Below are positions 29,847-32,703 of a stretch of DNA of 32,703 nucleotides, piece by piece (within the stretch, counting starts at the first letter, position 1; each line of letters starts with the position of its first letter). Source of the DNA: Acidobacteriota bacterium. Lineage in GTDB: Bacteria > Acidobacteriota > Blastocatellia > Pyrinomonadales > Pyrinomonadaceae. The position numbers and the translations under genes were made by a program. Below the pieces are notes generated by a model that made no database searches, was not told the origin of the DNA, and saw only the letters and a list, made by a program, of their open reading frames with translations. The stretch spans positions 1 through 32,703 of the forward strand of contig JAJPKD010000271.1 of NCBI GenBank assembly GCA_021323895.1, read 5' to 3'.

Positions 29847-32348
29847 TCATTCTATGTCTCTCAACAATTCCTTTTTCATGGTTTCATAAACGTCAGGCCA
29901 GAGAAGTCGCCGTTCACGAAATACCTCATAAATTGTCGGCCTGAGGGTGATGGGTAGGGCTTTCGCACAAATATCGTTCAACGCAGCATACAGACGCTCT
30001 GCCAGTTTCAAATATTCGCTCAGTTCGATGACTGTAATCTTGTTGTCTGGATTCGCGGTGTCTGTCGCTGGCCGCAGCGGGCCGACGAATGTCGAATAGA
30101 TTTCAGCGGGATTGACGTGCTCGCGCACCCACTGAATGTGATTGTAAAGCTGGCCAACATCGTCCTTTCGATATCTTGATCCGGCCTGTTTGTCGACTTT
30201 CACTTCCTGATTGAAAGCCGATCCACCTTCGGTCGCCCACAAGACGTCTGGCCCGGTTCCAAAGTCGTGGTCGGGTCTACTCGCGCTTAGACCGAGATAC
30301 TCACCCAAGGTTCTGATAGCCTCTTCGGTTTGAGCTGTTGACCCTGTGCCATCAAGTGCCGCGAGATCTGAATGAAAGTTGCGAAATGAGATCTGGTCGA
30401 CTTTGTTCCCATTATAGAGATACCTAGCTACTTCAATTACCTGCGGTGGCACATCCGGTTCTTCTTGAGCTGGTGCTCGCAAATCAATCGGCGGGATATT
30501 CTTGTTTATAGTCCTGGCCCGCCGATAAGTGTCATGCGCAGCGTTAACCTCGCCAAGCAGTTCATAAGAATATCCAAGCCACAGTGTGTGCCACGCACCC
30601 GCATTGCGACTGGCAGCAAATGTTTCATCGAGGGACAGACTCAGCGCCTGTGCAGCGTTCGTGTAATCACGTGCCCACAGAGCATTCCCAAATTTGGCTT
30701 CCGCCGTTGAGATTGCTAGAGCTTCCGCGTCCACTTCGGGAGGCTGGTCAGCGTCGCTCTCTTCCATGTAATTCTGATAACTGCTCAGCCAATTCCGTTC
30801 CCGGTCTAGACATTGACTCGCCGCAGCTATTAGAGAGTCACAGTCTTCCGCAGCCTTAGACGCGGCAACACCAAGTTCCAGCTGTTGTCGTAAGAATTTT
30901 GGCAGAGCCGCTTGGTTGATTGGAACCAGCAGCCAATCAACCAGGCTTTTACCTGTAAGTATCACCACGCCGTGATCGCTCATGCCGCGCGAAATGCGGC
31001 CGAAGCTTTGCACAATTCGGGAGGCAATCGTTGAGCGCAGGAGCTTGTCCAATCCTAGTTTTTCCCACAGATATCGCTCCAACGGGCCGACGCCGGATGG
31101 TAGTTCATCAATAACCATAACGCGGCATGTTTCACCGGGCAGGTCTACACCGTCATACCGCGCGACAAGTACAAGTTTTTTGGCCGACGCTGCGTTCTTG
31201 AAGTCGTCAACCTGCTTGGTGACGTTATCTGAAGCCTGGTCGCCAGCAAGTCCCTGCCACTTCTCAGCGTGCTTATTCGACGGGACTAAAATCAAGGCCT
31301 TTCGCTCGCGAATAACCTCTTCGGTGACGCTAAAATCATCAGAACCGCAGGACGAGTTCAAGCGAGGTGCCAATATTAGTCTCTCACACTCGCCTGCCGT
31401 AGTAGTCGGCGCGATGATCCGATTGGGAACTTTGGCGAACGTTCTTACAAACGCGTCCTCAGCTGTTAGCGTGGCGGATAGATAGAGCCGGCGAACGGTC
31501 TTCTGAAAATAGGGAAGCGACAGCGTCGGCACAACGGCGGGCGTGAACGTTACTTCCTGACCGCTGATGAACAGGCAGCAGAGGTCAATATGATCGCGGA
31601 GATGCTCCCAACAGAACTTTGTTTCCTGTCGCTCATCGAGCTTCCCCTCAGCGAGTAGCCTAGTGAGTTCTCCTAATCGTTCCCGAAGGGCAAACGGAGG
31701 CACAAACCACGAACGGTTTGCATGGCCCCGTTCGATTGTCTCAGCGAAACCGGTTCCCATGCCGACGCTCGCAAAATAGCCATGAAACAGCGCAGCGATT
31801 TGCGAAAAGGAATTCGGAAACGATTCTCTAGTCAGTCGCAGAGTGAATTGGTCCCTGATCAAATGCTCGGCTGCATGCGCGTCGTCAAAAACGATTGCCT
31901 CAAGACCTTCGCGACCGAATCGCGACTTGCCATTGAAGAGCGCATGATAGGTAGTGATACACGGTGCACGACCACTTTGGTAAAGATCGTTGCTGAACTC
32001 GCCACGAAAGTATGTGGTTACGGGTAATCCATAGCCATCAGCTTTTGCGGCGGTCTGCTCAACAAGTTGAATTGAGCTGCACGCGTAACCTACATGTCCC
32101 CTCGTCTCATTGACCAAGGATTGCCCTGCTAGCAGCCCCACTAAAGTTTTCCCAGCCCCAGTGTTAAGGACTATTGCGATATCCGCTTCTGCTCTGTTCT
32201 CGTGCCAGGTCCGAAGGGCGTCGCCCTGCGCCAGCCACATATCATTGATCGCCGGATCAGTTACACGCAGTGATTGAAACAATTCAATGGGCTCGATAAT
32301 CCGCTTCGAGTCTTTTGGCTTGGAGATCTTGCTAAAGTCTATCGGCAT
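29847..32348 (-). CDS. SF2 helicase with C-terminal PD-(D/E)XK-like nuclease
   Basis: The product is 833 aa from the ATG at 32348; the open frame continues to 32495 but the first 49 residues look non-coding. Residues 56-68 hold Walker A (IVLNTGAGKT), 153-158 hold FDDAH (motif II), and the second RecA lobe has VQSFGRISRG (motif VI). A helical TPR-like stretch (ALWARDYTNAAQALSLSLDE, WHTLWLGYSYELLGEV) follows. The C-terminal domain reads GPDVLW (Asp701), QEVKVDK (Glu715, Lys717) and GQLYNHIQWV, the Asp-ExK plus QxxxH/Y order of PD-(D/E)XK nucleases. It probably unwinds and cuts invading DNA. It is convergent with the pAgo pair. A TATACT lies 6 nt before the ATG and no Shine-Dalgarno is seen, so the mRNA may be leaderless. 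Confidence 0.82.
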   Translation of the reverse strand: MPIDFSKISKPKDSKRIIEPIELFQSLRVTDPAINDMWLAQGDALRTWHENRAEADIAIVLNTGAGKTLVGLLAGQSLVNETRGHVGYACSSIQLVEQTAAKADGYGLPVTTYFRGEFSNDLYQSGRAPCITTYHALFNGKSRFGREGLEAIVFDDAHAAEHLIRDQFTLRLTRESFPNSFSQIAALFHGYFASVGMGTGFAETIERGHANRSWFVPPFALRERLGELTRLLAEGKLDERQETKFCWEHLRDHIDLCCLFISGQEVTFTPAVVPTLSLPYFQKTVRRLYLSATLTAEDAFVRTFAKVPNRIIAPTTTAGECERLILAPRLNSSCGSDDFSVTEEVIRERKALILVPSNKHAEKWQGLAGDQASDNVTKQVDDFKNAASAKKLVLVARYDGVDLPGETCRVMVIDELPSGVGPLERYLWEKLGLDKLLRSTIASRIVQSFGRISRGMSDHGVVILTGKSLVDWLLVPINQAALPKFLRQQLELGVAASKAAEDCDSLIAAASQCLDRERNWLSSYQNYMEESDADQPPEVDAEALAISTAEAKFGNALWARDYTNAAQALSLSLDETFAASRNAGAWHTLWLGYSYELLGEVNAAHDTYRRARTINKNIPPIDLRAPAQEEPDVPPQVIEVARYLYNGNKVDQISFRNFHSDLAALDGTGSTAQTEEAIRTLGEYLGLSASRPDHDFGTGPDVLWATEGGSAFNQEVKVDKQAGSRYRKDDVGQLYNHIQWVREHVNPAEIYSTFVGPLRPATDTANPDNKITVIELSEYLKLAERLYAALNDICAKALPITLRPTIYEVFRERRLLWPDVYETMKKELLRDIE

Positions 32349-32354
32349 TGTGTG

Positions 32355-32360
32355 AGTATA
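32355..32360 (-). promoter_or_regulatory. -10 element placing transcription start at the helicase ATG
   Basis: TATACT lies 6 nt upstream of the ATG at 32348, with no Shine-Dalgarno in between. This spacing would put +1 at or next to the start codon. The -35 is not obvious. Confidence 0.35.
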
Positions 32361-32538
32361 ACTCTGCAACTTTACTGACCGTGAGTGTGATTCCAATTTA
32401 AGTCGCTTTTCAAAAAGCTTACATCTGGTTGCGGCTCGGAACTCAGGTGTCTTGTTCCTCGGCTTCGCGGATGTCGGTAATCTGATTTGGGTCAATTTGC
32501 ATGGGTTCTTCAGCCAGAACCTTCAGTATTTGGCACCC

Positions 32539-32703
32539 CTAAGCTACATATGTTTCATACTCGCTTCCATCGTCCATGATGAGCGTGACGAATTTCACCC
32601 CATAGGAAATTTTCGTGAAATTCGCGATCTTATTTCTGAATGTAACGGCGGTTGTCTTCTTGCCTTGGTTCTCCGTCACTCGTCTCGTGGCTATTGCCTT
32701 GCC
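32539..32703 (-). CDS. Hypothetical protein (C-terminal 54 residues only)
   Basis: The frame enters at the window edge and ends TAG at 32539. The visible part reads RRVTENQGKKTTAVTFRNKI, then FTKISYGVKFVTLIMDDGSE and YETYVA. It is a beta-rich, soluble C-terminus with no recognised motif. It is in the same direction as the helicase and separated from it by about 190 nt, so it may belong to the same cluster. Confidence 0.6.
   Translation of the reverse strand, partial: GKAIATRRVTENQGKKTTAVTFRNKIANFTKISYGVKFVTLIMDDGSEYETYVA

Overview
The window looks like the chromosome of an uncultured Acidobacteriota, most likely near Blastocatellia or Pyrinomonadales. I infer this from moderate GC, a TonB receptor with an N-terminal carboxypeptidase-regulatory domain, a metal-efflux RND set with a PII-like protein in the cluster, and the small XRE regulator at 20.1 kb. 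No rRNA, tRNA, CRISPR array or insertion sequence was recognised.

Region 1 (about 1-19,000, all minus strand) is a long heavy-metal homeostasis array. In transcription order it holds a TonB-dependent receptor, a Cys-rich small exported protein, a CzcC-CzcB-CzcA efflux pump, a PII-like protein, a SurA-N-like secreted protein, a Zn/Cd-type P-type ATPase, a lipoprotein rhodanese, a CzcD-like CDF transporter, an ankyrin protein, two small membrane proteins, a ZIP transporter with a large C-terminal extension, a PCYC-type Cys-rich protein, a small exported CarboxypepD_reg protein, and two more CDF-type transporters.

Region 2 (19,000-20,500) holds a receiver-domain ORF without a normal start codon and a small XRE regulator. 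The XRE gene is preceded by an AT-rich palindrome and by a hairpin that encloses its Shine-Dalgarno sequence.

Region 3 (20,513-24,944, minus strand) is a mercury-resistance operon read from a MerR-type promoter with a 20-bp spacer. It encodes merR (frameshifted here), a MerT-like transporter, a membrane-anchored thioredoxin-like protein, a CopZ-like Fe-S metallochaperone, a TlpA-like thioredoxin and an exported MerB-like organomercurial lyase. A DMT transporter with a His-rich tail lies just upstream.

The main result is that three genes, the rhodanese and two mer-operon genes, are interrupted only by in-frame TGA codons at cysteine positions of their families. In the MerB-like protein both catalytic cysteines (Cys96 and Cys159 of plasmid R831b MerB) are TGA. 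In the thioredoxin-like protein the first Cys of CxxC is TGA, giving UxxC. In the rhodanese the second Cys of the YCxC motif is TGA, giving CxU. Each of the four TGAs is followed 15-21 nt later by the apical loop of a 6-8 bp stem-loop; the two in merB have GGTC loops like that in Escherichia coli fdhF. I read this as a selenoprotein-based metal and mercury detoxification locus. ORF callers would truncate or split all three genes.

Region 4 (25,000-32,703) is a defence-like segment. A nucleoside-phosphorylase-domain protein with a candidate APAZ-like C-terminus overlaps a catalytically inactive short prokaryotic Argonaute, and the pair ends at an intrinsic terminator. A helicase-nuclease gene is convergent to it. 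Two non-TGA nonsense mutations (TAA at 456, TAG at 25,376) and the merR frameshift show that some genes here are genuinely broken or carry sequence errors, so the TGA genes were judged separately on their positions and hairpins.
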